Source: Bacteroidota bacterium (lineage in GTDB: Bacteria > Bacteroidota > Bacteroidia > AKYH767-A > OLB10). From it: 42,889 nt of DNA. Made by a program: the position numbers and the translations under genes. Location: contig JAFDWZ010000044.1 of assembly GCA_018268195.1 (NCBI GenBank), positions 1-42,889 on the forward strand, given 5' to 3'. The first letter of the stretch is position 1. The number at the start of each line of letters is the position of its first letter. Positions 34,276-42,889 of this stretch are shown here, piece by piece. Below the pieces are notes generated by a model, which made no database searches, was not told the DNA's origin, and worked only from the letters and a program-made list of their open reading frames with translations.

Positions 34276-35289
34276 ATGATACGAAAACTATTTTTTGCTT
34301 TTATGCTGATGACGGTTGCTGTTGCCTATGGCCAGGACAGAAAATTTCTGAACCCTCAGTTAAAGTTCAGTGCCGAGTATATTCCAGAAGTTAAATTTAA
34401 GAACGACACTTCCGGTGGTAAACTTAGTATGATGAAAGCGTATGCCGGTTTTGTTTTTCCGGTAATCAGCAGAAGGTATGCACTTACCAATGATTTAACC
34501 TACAAATCTTTGGTGCTTCTTATGAATGCCAATACCAATTATACTTTACCCGAAATATCATTTCTCGAAAACAAACATCAGTTTCTGAGTGCTACTGCAG
34601 GGCCATCACTCATTTTTAACAGTGGAAATAAAAACACCTGGCTTGCTGGATTTGCTGCAGGCATTGCTCAGGATGTGAACATTCTTTCTGAAATTTCAAT
34701 TCGTTTTACAGGTCATGCTTTATTCAAACGAAAGGTCAGTGGTAATTTTTCCTATCATTTGGGAGCTGTTTATTCTTATGTGTATTCACGTCCTGCATTG
34801 TTGCCATTATTAGGATGCGTTATCCGCACTTCCGATAAATCAAAACTTAAAATTTCACTTCCTGTAAGTGTTTCATTTTATTATAAGACCAATGAATTTG
34901 ATATGCTTTCGGTATTCATCAGACCGGATGGCGATCAGTATATATTTTCGGGTTATAACGAGCCACTATTTGCAGGTAATGATCCTTTGTCGTTGCGCAT
35001 GCGTTACCGTAGTTTTAAAACAGGCGTCAGTTACGAAATAGGGTTGAGCAACCGTTTGCTTATAAAGCCGGAAGCAGGTTTGGCAATGAATAGGAGTTTG
35101 ACTTTTACGGAAGGTGCAATCAGTGATAAAACCAATTTTTTTAAGTCAGATTTGCAATCTGCTCCTTATGTGAAATTTGCTTTCAGAATATTGTTGGGTG
35201 ATACACGATGGAAGAGAAACGGTGATAATTTTTTACTCAATGACGAGCGTTTGGATTATTATGATTTGGATGATCCAACTAAATTGTAA
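34276..35289 (+). CDS. Outer-membrane beta-barrel-like protein of unknown function
   Basis: A 337-residue protein with a signal peptide (MIRKLFFAFMLMTVAVAYGQ). The body is a series of alternating amphipathic beta strands (for example FLSATAGPSLIFNSG, SGNFSYHLGAVYSYVYS, VSYEIGLSNRLLIKPEAG, APYVKFAFRILLG) that fit a small outer-membrane barrel. The C-terminus is an acidic tail (DERLDYYDLDDPTKL) with no T9SS domain. No known family is recognised. It stands alone between the transporter and the epimerase. Confidence 0.7.
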   Translation: MIRKLFFAFMLMTVAVAYGQDRKFLNPQLKFSAEYIPEVKFKNDTSGGKLSMMKAYAGFVFPVISRRYALTNDLTYKSLVLLMNANTNYTLPEISFLENKHQFLSATAGPSLIFNSGNKNTWLAGFAAGIAQDVNILSEISIRFTGHALFKRKVSGNFSYHLGAVYSYVYSRPALLPLLGCVIRTSDKSKLKISLPVSVSFYYKTNEFDMLSVFIRPDGDQYIFSGYNEPLFAGNDPLSLRMRYRSFKTGVSYEIGLSNRLLIKPEAGLAMNRSLTFTEGAISDKTNFFKSDLQSAPYVKFAFRILLGDTRWKRNGDNFLLNDERLDYYDLDDPTKL

Positions 35290-35330
35290 TGGAATGGTTG
35301 TAAGATGAGTTGATGTTAATAATTTAACCA

Positions 35331-36215
35331 ATGTCAATAACGGTATTGATAGCCGGAGGAAGCGGGTTTATAGGAACCAGACTGACAAAGATGCTTACTG
35401 CCAAAGGATATGCTGTAACCATATTAACACGTAATCCTCTGAAGGTTCAACATGCTAAAAGTTACTATTGGAATATTGAAAAACAGGAAATAGATTATAA
35501 CTGTTTAAACGAAGCAGATATTATCATCAACCTATCAGGTAGTAATATTGCTGAAAAACCATGGACAGCCAAGAGAAAAGCCGAACTAATTAGCAGCAGG
35601 GTAAATGCAGCCCGCTTATTATACAACACCTTGCAATCGCATAGGCACCATGTGAAGTGTTACATAGGAGCATCAGCAATAGGTTTTTATCCTGAAGGTG
35701 AAAATCTAACGGAGGACAACAGCGGATGCGATTCCTTTTTGAGTGAATTGTGTAAAAAATGGGAGCGGGAGTCATTAAGAATGGCCGATTTGAATATCCG
35801 CACTTCGGTTGTAAGAATCGGTTTGGTGATGAGCCCTGCAGGGGGAATAATGAAAGAAATACTTAAACTACTCCGCTTATATATTGCACCTGTTTTTGGT
35901 AACAGACGACAATGGCAAAGTTGGATACATATAGACGATTTATGTGGTATTATTATTCATCTTTTAGATAACGACTCATTAAACGGAACATACAATGCCG
36001 TGGCACCACTACCGTTGCGGGCTTTAGATTTGCTTAGTTCAATTCAGTTATCGCTCAGAAAACCCGGAATCAGAATATTTATACCTTCATGGCTGCTTAA
36101 AATTATTTTAGGTAGCAGGTGTGAAATGCTTTTGTCAAGTCAGAAAGCTAAAGCAGATAAAATAATACAGGCAGGCTATAATTTTCGTTTCACAAATCCG
36201 GGAACCTTTAGCTGA
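35331..36215 (+). CDS. TIGR01777 family epimerase (SDR superfamily), possibly frameshifted at the C-terminus
   Basis: A 294-residue extended SDR protein of the TIGR01777/YfcH/SDR39U1 family. NAD(P)-binding GGSGFIG at residues 9-15; NLSGSNIAEKPWTAKRKAEL, GASAIGFYPEG, VRIGLVMSPAGG and WQSWIHIDDL are family signatures. The biological substrate is unknown. The last residues read FRFTNPGTFS, whereas relatives normally end in a helix after an FxFPT motif. Removing one base near 36192-36197 would give FTIREPLAE and a stop, closer to the family pattern, so a one-base frameshift near the end is possible. Confidence 0.88.
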   Translation: MSITVLIAGGSGFIGTRLTKMLTAKGYAVTILTRNPLKVQHAKSYYWNIEKQEIDYNCLNEADIIINLSGSNIAEKPWTAKRKAELISSRVNAARLLYNTLQSHRHHVKCYIGASAIGFYPEGENLTEDNSGCDSFLSELCKKWERESLRMADLNIRTSVVRIGLVMSPAGGIMKEILKLLRLYIAPVFGNRRQWQSWIHIDDLCGIIIHLLDNDSLNGTYNAVAPLPLRALDLLSSIQLSLRKPGIRIFIPSWLLKIILGSRCEMLLSSQKAKADKIIQAGYNFRFTNPGTFS

Positions 36216-36641
36216 ATGAAGCAGCGGTTCTGACAAATTGTCCAATTTGTCCAATTTATTGCGAACAGATTAAATAAATATTAAAATAAGAGGTTTGTAA
36301 CACGCTGATTTTATTTATTAGGCTGAATAGTAATGATTTAAGTGTTATTTGTTAAAGAAAAAAACACTTAATAACGCATGATCTTGAAAAATTATTTTTA
36401 AACAAACTCTTAAAAAAATGTTAAAGGTATTTGCTTTTTAGAAATTCTTTGTATAACATTGAAGCGGATTTCTGAATAAATCATTAATTTAAAACCAAAT
36501 TACCGAATATGAACTCATCTTAAAAAACTGAACATTATGCATAAAATTTAGCATATTTCAAGGCTATGATTTTATGTTTTTCCATTGAAATTAATGGATT
36601 CTATTATCAAATTATTATTTATACCCAAAATCAAATTAAAC
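36216..36641. other. AT-rich intergenic region ahead of the giant gene
   Basis: 426 bases with no gene. It holds a near-tandem repeat at 36234-36257 (CAAATTG, TC, CAATTTG, TC, CAATTT) and a 9-bp inverted repeat at 36338-36371. No exact TAnnTTTG was found, so the promoter of the giant gene is unidentified. The stretch could be its regulatory region or a long leader. Confidence 0.6.
36338..36371. repeat. Inverted repeat in the leader of the giant gene
   Basis: TTAAGTGTT at 36338-36346 and AACACTTAA at 36363-36371, perfect 9-base arms, 16-base spacer. No T-run follows in either direction. Possible operator or terminator relic after the epimerase. Confidence 0.4.
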
Positions 36642-39600
36642 ATGGTACACAAAAACAGAACATGGGTGCAACATCACCCCCGAACGCTTTTGAAGCGTTT
36701 CAATTCCTTATTGTGTTGCCTCATAGCAATATTGCTATGGACAACGAGCGCAAATGCGCAAACTACAATTGCTACCACATTGGCTAACAACAATGGGTCA
36801 TCAGTTGTAGTATTCAGTTTTCAGAATAACAATACGTATGATGTTATTGTAACGGACATAGGAAGTTTTGCAGGTTCGGCAGCAACATATTCTTGTTATC
36901 TTTATGCTAAAACAGCAACATATAACGTTGCTCCAGGAGCTGTTGGAGCGGTAAGTGCTGCCAATGGTTGGGTTGTAGCAGGTTCCAATACGAACCTTCC
37001 CTTAGCCGCAAATTTAACAGGTACAGGATTGGCTGCAACGCCATTTATTACCGGAATGAACTATACGGTTCCGGCAATGACTCATGTGCGGTTTTGTTTG
37101 CAATTAGCAACAGGAGCAGGGATGCCGGCATTTACCTCTACTTCAGGTAGCCTCAGGTATTCTACCGTGGCTGCTCAGACCTGTTTATTTTCAGGTGGGG
37201 GTGTTGATTTAAACTCATGCACAAATTATGGTTATGGAGGAACATTGAGTTCGCCAACCAATAGTCCAAGAGGATTTGTAGGTTATATATCTTTTATGCC
37301 CGCTGTAGCATGCTCAGGAGCACCAACTCCCGGCAATACCATGAGTACTGCCAGTCCGGTATGTCCTTCTGCATTATTTACTTTATCTCTACAAAACAGT
37401 CAGGGAACCGGCACTACCTATCAATGGCAAAGCAGTACAGATGGTGGTACAACATGGAATAATTTCGGAACTAACGCAGGCTCTCAAACATTGACCCAAA
37501 CAGTTTCAACCATGTATCAGTGTAATGTTACCTGTACCAATTCCGGACTTTCTGCAACATCTACACCTATTACAGTTTCGATGACACCGTTCTACAGTTG
37601 CTATTGTGCGTCAAGTGCAACATCTACTGCTGACGAAGATATATTAGGAGTGCAGGTTGGAAGTATGAATAATACCTCTAATTGCAGTACAGTGGCGCCC
37701 GGCCCGGGATCAGTCCTTAATATGTACGGCAATTATCAGGGATATGTAACACCTGCAACTGTTAGCCAGGGACAGTCAGTTCCATTTAATATTACATTAG
37801 GTTATTGTGGAAGCACTGCATATAGTAATGTTGCAGCCATGTATATTGATTATAATCAGGATGGAGTTTATGACCCAAGCACTGAGTTGATAGCTACCAA
37901 GGCTTATGGTGCAGGTACTTTACCAAGTTTTGCATGGTCAGGAAGCTTTACTGTGCCTCTATCAGCAACTTTGGGTACTACCGGAATGCGTATTGTTTAC
38001 GTAGAAAGCAGTACAGTATCTCCTTGTGGAACTTATAGTTGGGGTGAGACAGAAGATTATAACATTACCATTGTAGCTTCAACTAACTGTACGGGCGCAC
38101 CTGCAGCAAGCACTACGCTATCAAATGTTACCAATGTGTGCCCAAGTACATCAATTAGCCTTTCACTTTCAACTGCTTACTCTGCATCAGGTTTAACCTT
38201 CCAATGGCAAAGAAGTACGGATGGCGGTACAACATGGGTAAACTTTGGCACCAATGATCCATTTGCCAATACAACAATATCGGCAAATACCATGTTCCAC
38301 TGTGTTATCACCTGTACTTACAGTGGTCTGAGTACAACCAGCACACCTGTTACAGTGAATGTGAATCCGTTCTACAGTTGCTATTGTGCTTCCAGTGCGC
38401 AATACACCGCTGATGAAGATATATTAGGCGTGCAGGTTGGAAGTATGAATAATACCTCTAATTGCAGTACACCGGCACCCGGTCCGGGATCAGTCCTTAA
38501 TATGTATGGCAATTATCAGGGATATGTAACACCTGCAACTGTTAGCCAGGGAGTGTCAGTACCATTTAATATTACGTTAGGTTATTGTGGAACTTATGCG
38601 TATAGTAATATCGCAGCCATGTATATTGATTATAATCAGGATGGAGTTTATGACCCAAGCACTGAGTTGGTAGCTACCAAGGCTTATGGTGCAGGTACTT
38701 TACCAAGTTTTACATGGTCAGGAAGTTTTACTGTGCCTTATACAGCAACTTTGGGTACTACCGGAATGCGTATTGTTTACGTAGAAGGAAGTACTGTATC
38801 ACCTTGTGGAACTTATGGTTGGGGTGAGACAGAAGATTATAATATTATCATTAGTATTCCTCCAACATGTTTACCTCCTACAGGCTTATCAGGAGTCGCT
38901 ACTGGTTTTTCCACAGCTAATGTAAGTTGGACAGCCCCAAGCCCTGCACCTGCAAATGGATATGAGTATGCAGTAACCACATCATCTACACCACCTGCAT
39001 CAGGAACTGCTTTTGCCGGCACCAGCACCAGTGTGAGTGGATTAACACCAAATACCAATTATTATTTGCATGTAAGAAGTTATTGTGGCGGCAGTGATTA
39101 TAGCCCTTGGTCAACAAGCGCTGTATTTGCCACCCCTATCCCTAATCAAATAGGTACAACAGGGTCAACTACTGCTTATTTCCCAATATATTCTTGTTAT
39201 GGGTATAGTTATTCACAGCAGATTTATCTGGCAAGCGAATATTCGGCAGCAGTAGGTGCAAGTAAAACTCACATTACTAAAATAAGATTTTATTATGCAA
39301 CAGCAGCTACCACTACTAACTGGAACACTTGGACAGTGTACTTAGGAAACACTTCAAAAACCAGTTTCAGCAGTAGTGCAGACTGGGTTCCTCTAGCCTC
39401 ACTTCAACAGGTATTTTCAGGAGCATTAACAATTCCTGCAGCAGGCAACTGGATGGAAATAACTTTAACTACACCTTTTGACTGGGATGGCTCAAGTAAT
39501 TTAGTGGTGGCAGTGGATGAAAATGTGTCAGGTTATAACTGTACAGCTTACTGGGGTTCATGGACTGCAAGTGCCAATAGAGGTATATTATATTACTCTG

Positions 39601-42600
39601 ACGGTACAAATCCTGATCCGGCATCACCTCCTAGTGCAAATTATGGACCTACTTCGGCAATAAATGCTATACAGTTTGATGCGATTGCTCTATTGCCTTG
39701 TGCCGGTACACCTGCACCTGGAAATACCGTTGCCAGTGTTAATCCTGCATGTTCAACTGATAACCTGGTATTGAGTACTTCTAATGCAATGACAGATTTA
39801 GGTCTGACATTTGACTGGCAGACCTCACCGGATGGAGTAACCTGGACATCTACGGGAGTAACAACGCCAACATACACCGTTAATCAGACAGCAGCTACCT
39901 ATTATCAATGTGTGGTAACCTGTACCAACAGCGGATTAAGCGCTACATCAACACCGGTATATGTGACACAGGTAATATGTTTTTGCACAACACCTGTTTA
40001 CAGTTATAATGCCACATATGATATGTGTGCTTATTATGACTACATAGGTAATTTCACCTTTGCAGGTATCAATAACACCACTACATGTTCTAATACGCCT
40101 CCTTATTACAACTATTATTCATCACAGACAGCAACCGTTGACCAGACAGGAACATATCCTGTAACAATATCAGCTACTCCGGGTGGTGCATCCTTCCAGT
40201 TGTATAAGGTATATATAGATTTTAATGATAACGGTAGTTTTGATGATGCAGGAGAAATGGTTTACACTTCAGGATTTATAAGTACTGCAACCAATTTCAC
40301 AACCGGCAACATCTATATTCCAATTACAGCACCAATAGGAACACATCGTATGCGTGTAAGGTCCACCAATCCGTTGAACACAGGTATTGATGCCAACTCA
40401 TGTTCAGATGATGGATATTTAGGAGAGGTTGAAGATTATAACATCACTATCAACCCTGCACCTGCATGTTCAGGAACACCTTCACCGGGAGCCACATTAT
40501 CCAACAAGCCATTAGCATGTGCATCTACAGTTGTCAATCTGAGTCTTCAGAATACAACTCCGGGTACAGGAGTAACTTACCAATGGCAGTCAGCACCTGA
40601 TGCAAGCTTTGCTACTCCAACCAATCTGGGTACAGCAGCCACACAAACAGCTACACAGACAGCTACAACTTACTATCGTTGTTTGGTAACCTGCGGAGGC
40701 AACACAGGAATTTCAACCCCTGTTATGGTTTATTTTACTACCAACTGCTACTGTACACAACCAACCGTAGTTAGCGATGGATGCGGATTAGGACTTTATA
40801 TCAATAACGTAACCTTTGCAGGTATTAACAACACCAGCGGATGTTATAATTCGGTACCTTACACCTATCCATATTACAGTTTCTTCCCAACACAGACAGC
40901 TTCTGTAACACAGGGAGGAGTGTATCCATTCTCAGTATCATCACCTAATCAGGCTACAGGCTACTACCAGTGGTATGGCGTATGGATTGACTACAACGAT
41001 AATGGCAGTTTTGAAGATGCAGGGGAACTTGTATTATCAAGTGTAGCCGGAGCTACTGCAACTAACAATTCACTCACAGGAAATATTACCATTCCATTAA
41101 GCTCAGTGCCTGGAGTACACCTCATGCGTGTAAGAAGTGCCAACGTAAGTGCAGCTATTAACTCATGTAGTGACAATGCAGTAAGTGGCGAAACAGAAGA
41201 TTATCTGATAGATATTACTGCAGCTCCTTCATGTGCGGGCACACCTGCTCCCGGCAACACACTTTCTACAAAAGCAAATGCTTGTGCAACGGATAACTTT
41301 ACATTGAGCTTACAGAATAACCCAATTTTATCAGGTTATACTTACCAATGGCAGAAATCCACAGTAAGCGCTACCGGTCCGTGGACAAACGTAGGTACCA
41401 ACGCAAATACCTATACCGCAACACAGAGTGTTGTAACCTGGTATCAGTGTATTGTTACTTGTGCCAATGGTGGAGCTTCAGCAGCTTCAACACCTGTACA
41501 AGTGGGAATGACTGTTTGTTATTGTACTCCATCATATACTTCATATGATGATGATTACATTTCGAATGTAACATTAAACACCATCAATAACACAACCGGT
41601 TATACTCCTAATCCAAGTTATACTGATTACTCCGGTACAATTCAAACAACCTTAATTCAGGGTCAGACATATACCATAAGCGTAACAAATGGTAGTACTG
41701 GCTGGTCTGAATATGTAGCAGCATGGATAGATTGGAATCAGGATGGATTCGATAATCCTGGTGATTTGGTGTTAGGGCCTATATATACAGCTTCAGGTAC
41801 AGCTGCAACAGCCACCTTTACAGTACCATTAACGGCAGTTTCAGGTTCTACCAAAATGCGTGCAATTGTACAGTATAGTTCATCAGTAACACCATGTCCA
41901 ACATCAGGATATGGAGAAGCAGAAGATTACGGAATTATTTTGGGAGACCCCAATTGTGTTCTTAGTCCGATTGCACCGGCCAATGCAAGTTTAGTTTGTC
42001 CCGATCCGTCATTAGCACTTTCATGGGCACCCAAAGCAGGAGCAACCGGTTATGATGTGTATTTTGACAACGTAAATGGTTCAACATTGGTATCTCCTAA
42101 TCAACCGGGAACAACTTATAATCCCGGTGTACTTACAGGCACAGGACCATTCTATTGGAAAGTAGTTCCGTTATATAGCAGTGGTTCTTGTACAACACCA
42201 CAGGTATGGTCATTTAGTTTGAAACCATCACCAATTCCTGTAGCATCATCAGGTGGTGATGTATGTCAAGGAGCAGATATTTATCTTACAGGAGATAACG
42301 TAGATCCGGGACAAACCAGCGGTAATACCTTTGCATGGACAGGCCCTAACGGATTCAGCAGTACACAACAAAATCCGATTATCTCCGGCCCAAGTCCGGC
42401 ATATACTGGAACCTATACTTTGGTTGTAACCAATCAGTTTGGTTGCTCCGGAAGTAGCACAACAGATGTGAGCGTAAATCCGAATCCTACACTTACGTTA
42501 TTAAGTTATCAGAATGTAGGATGTATTGGTGGCAGCGATGGATCAATAACCATTGGAGCAAGTGGAGGATTGGCGAATTATGATTTCACTGTAGATTTTT

Positions 42601-42889
42601 CAAATTTCATCAACGATCCTGCACAGGCAACATTTACCAATCTGCCTGAAGGACCTACTACAGTATATGTAAGTGATGCCAACGGATGTTTGTCAACTAT
42701 ATCACCATCGTTGACTCACATAAACACAGTTGCCCCAACACAAAATGTGATAGTACCAATATCAGGTATGCCTGGTAATGCATGTCCGGGAACAACAGCA
42801 AATTTGAGTGTTGCTGCAGTAGCTAATGCTACGATGTACACATGGGATGGTCCTCCGGGAACTACTTTTAATGGTAATCCATCACCATA
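36642..42889 (+). CDS. Giant secreted multidomain protein (Ig-like, GEVED, FN3, SprB-type repeats); 3' end outside window
   Basis: One frame of 2082 codons runs from the ATG at 36642 to the window edge without a stop (checked codon by codon). Signal peptide residues 1-40 (LLCCLIAILLWTTSANAQ); the frame also has an ATG at 36594, which would add 16 residues. Domains by residue: unknown beta domain 41-223; Ig-like 224-320, 483-580, 1020-1115, 1276-1371, 1531-1628, each with YQC..TC; GEVED domains 321-478, 581-738, 1116-1271, 1372-1525, 1629-1766, each with YIDYNxDG and GE[TVA]EDY; FN3 743-832; lectin-like beta module 835-1015; FN3-like 1772-1865; Ig/PKD-like 1867-1948; SprB-type repeat about 1948-2027; another Ig-like domain begins at 2028. 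Such proteins usually end in a T9SS C-terminal domain; that end is not visible. A role in adhesion, gliding or matrix is inferred. Confidence 0.93.
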   Translation, partial: MVHKNRTWVQHHPRTLLKRFNSLLCCLIAILLWTTSANAQTTIATTLANNNGSSVVVFSFQNNNTYDVIVTDIGSFAGSAATYSCYLYAKTATYNVAPGAVGAVSAANGWVVAGSNTNLPLAANLTGTGLAATPFITGMNYTVPAMTHVRFCLQLATGAGMPAFTSTSGSLRYSTVAAQTCLFSGGGVDLNSCTNYGYGGTLSSPTNSPRGFVGYISFMPAVACSGAPTPGNTMSTASPVCPSALFTLSLQNSQGTGTTYQWQSSTDGGTTWNNFGTNAGSQTLTQTVSTMYQCNVTCTNSGLSATSTPITVSMTPFYSCYCASSATSTADEDILGVQVGSMNNTSNCSTVAPGPGSVLNMYGNYQGYVTPATVSQGQSVPFNITLGYCGSTAYSNVAAMYIDYNQDGVYDPSTELIATKAYGAGTLPSFAWSGSFTVPLSATLGTTGMRIVYVESSTVSPCGTYSWGETEDYNITIVASTNCTGAPAASTTLSNVTNVCPSTSISLSLSTAYSASGLTFQWQRSTDGGTTWVNFGTNDPFANTTISANTMFHCVITCTYSGLSTTSTPVTVNVNPFYSCYCASSAQYTADEDILGVQVGSMNNTSNCSTPAPGPGSVLNMYGNYQGYVTPATVSQGVSVPFNITLGYCGTYAYSNIAAMYIDYNQDGVYDPSTELVATKAYGAGTLPSFTWSGSFTVPYTATLGTTGMRIVYVEGSTVSPCGTYGWGETEDYNIIISIPPTCLPPTGLSGVATGFSTANVSWTAPSPAPANGYEYAVTTSSTPPASGTAFAGTSTSVSGLTPNTNYYLHVRSYCGGSDYSPWSTSAVFATPIPNQIGTTGSTTAYFPIYSCYGYSYSQQIYLASEYSAAVGASKTHITKIRFYYATAATTTNWNTWTVYLGNTSKTSFSSSADWVPLASLQQVFSGALTIPAAGNWMEITLTTPFDWDGSSNLVVAVDENVSGYNCTAYWGSWTASANRGILYYSDGTNPDPASPPSANYGPTSAINAIQFDAIALLPCAGTPAPGNTVASVNPACSTDNLVLSTSNAMTDLGLTFDWQTSPDGVTWTSTGVTTPTYTVNQTAATYYQCVVTCTNSGLSATSTPVYVTQVICFCTTPVYSYNATYDMCAYYDYIGNFTFAGINNTTTCSNTPPYYNYYSSQTATVDQTGTYPVTISATPGGASFQLYKVYIDFNDNGSFDDAGEMVYTSGFISTATNFTTGNIYIPITAPIGTHRMRVRSTNPLNTGIDANSCSDDGYLGEVEDYNITINPAPACSGTPSPGATLSNKPLACASTVVNLSLQNTTPGTGVTYQWQSAPDASFATPTNLGTAATQTATQTATTYYRCLVTCGGNTGISTPVMVYFTTNCYCTQPTVVSDGCGLGLYINNVTFAGINNTSGCYNSVPYTYPYYSFFPTQTASVTQGGVYPFSVSSPNQATGYYQWYGVWIDYNDNGSFEDAGELVLSSVAGATATNNSLTGNITIPLSSVPGVHLMRVRSANVSAAINSCSDNAVSGETEDYLIDITAAPSCAGTPAPGNTLSTKANACATDNFTLSLQNNPILSGYTYQWQKSTVSATGPWTNVGTNANTYTATQSVVTWYQCIVTCANGGASAASTPVQVGMTVCYCTPSYTSYDDDYISNVTLNTINNTTGYTPNPSYTDYSGTIQTTLIQGQTYTISVTNGSTGWSEYVAAWIDWNQDGFDNPGDLVLGPIYTASGTAATATFTVPLTAVSGSTKMRAIVQYSSSVTPCPTSGYGEAEDYGIILGDPNCVLSPIAPANASLVCPDPSLALSWAPKAGATGYDVYFDNVNGSTLVSPNQPGTTYNPGVLTGTGPFYWKVVPLYSSGSCTTPQVWSFSLKPSPIPVASSGGDVCQGADIYLTGDNVDPGQTSGNTFAWTGPNGFSSTQQNPIISGPSPAYTGTYTLVVTNQFGCSGSSTTDVSVNPNPTLTLLSYQNVGCIGGSDGSITIGASGGLANYDFTVDFSNFINDPAQATFTNLPEGPTTVYVSDANGCLSTISPSLTHINTVAPTQNVIVPISGMPGNACPGTTANLSVAAVANATMYTWDGPPGTTFNGNPSP
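37602..38073 (+). repeat. GEVED-coding repeat, copy 1
   Basis: This 472-base stretch recurs at 38382-38853 at an exact 780-base offset with no gap. By eye only about 30-35 of the bases differ, so the copies are roughly 93% identical. The Ig-coding part before each copy is much less alike. Confidence 0.9.
38382..38853 (+). repeat. GEVED-coding repeat, copy 2
   Basis: Near-identical partner of 37602-38073. The three other GEVED modules in the gene (39987, 40755 and 41526 onward) are far more diverged, so this pair is a recent duplication or gene-conversion product. Confidence 0.9.

Noticed and set aside
36566..36787. Plus-strand ORF of 73 codons at the start of the giant gene
   Set aside because: It is in a different frame from the signal peptide and domain-coding frame that starts at 36642, and its sequence is not protein-like.
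37602..38853. The 780-base repeat considered as a mobile element or CRISPR-like array
   Set aside because: It is in frame, codes for Ig/GEVED domains, and has no terminal repeats, target duplication or spacers.
38193..39877. Several minus-strand ORFs of 66-78 codons opposite the giant gene
   Set aside because: They are shadows of the continuous plus-strand frame, with no family resemblance and no promoter.

Overview
The window looks like the chromosome of a Bacteroidota bacterium, probably of the Chitinophagales/Sphingobacteriales type. The evidence is: several secreted proteins ending in type IX secretion (T9SS) type A sorting domains; a TonB-dependent receptor with a carboxypeptidase-like N-terminal domain; Bacteroidota marker families (DUF3109, DUF4290); an ATP synthase operon without the beta and epsilon genes; and repeated promoter elements of the Bacteroidota primary sigma factor type (TTG, about 17-20 bases, TAnnTTTG). 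No phage, IS element, CRISPR array, integrase or plasmid gene was seen. Most of the window is core chromosome, with an accessory, surface-oriented right end.

Layout. 1-5.3 kb: the tail of a probable T9SS cargo gene, a small T9SS cargo protein, a DUF3109 protein, a TonB-dependent receptor, a helical-repeat periplasmic protein and an MBL-fold hydrolase. 5.4-8.6 kb: an AlkA-like DNA glycosylase, a DUF1223 protein, glutaryl-CoA dehydrogenase and a free-standing cobalamin-binding subunit. 8.6-13 kb: a leftward exopolysaccharide group (GT4 glycosyltransferase, Wzz/BY-kinase-like chain-length protein, unknown protein). 13.2-17.9 kb: leftward dnaJ, grpE, a TlpA-like thioredoxin, murA, a DUF4290 gene and tRNA-His. 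18-22.1 kb: two tandem paralogous T9SS proteins with Asp-box (BNR) repeats, each with its own promoter and terminator. 22.2-28.1 kb: bshB1 (leftward), then the rightward operon atpB-E-F-H-A-G. 28.1-32.3 kb: leftward lipoprotein hydrolase, gamma carbonic anhydrase, GT2 glycosyltransferase and an overlapping flippase-like membrane protein. 32.3-36.2 kb: ruvC, a CNT nucleoside transporter, an outer-membrane-type protein and a TIGR01777 epimerase.

The right end, from 36642 to beyond the window edge, is one uninterrupted reading frame of at least 2082 codons. I translated it by hand and found no stop. It encodes a signal peptide followed by alternating Ig-like and GEVED domains, two fibronectin-type domains, a lectin-like module and a SprB-type repeat: a giant secreted or surface protein whose C-terminus lies outside. 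It is the largest gene here and the most interesting locus, mainly because two of its GEVED modules are nearly identical at DNA level.

How the genes fit together: the T9SS cargo proteins, TonB receptor, polysaccharide genes and giant adhesin form the cell-surface programme. ATP synthase, MurA, GrpE/DnaJ, RuvC and BshB1 are housekeeping. Nothing amounts to a clear new defence or mobile system. The points most worth checking are the MurA Cys-to-Asp active site, a reduced BY-kinase, a strong non-terminator hairpin between atpE and atpF, the solo B12 subunit, and the domain-shuffled giant protein.
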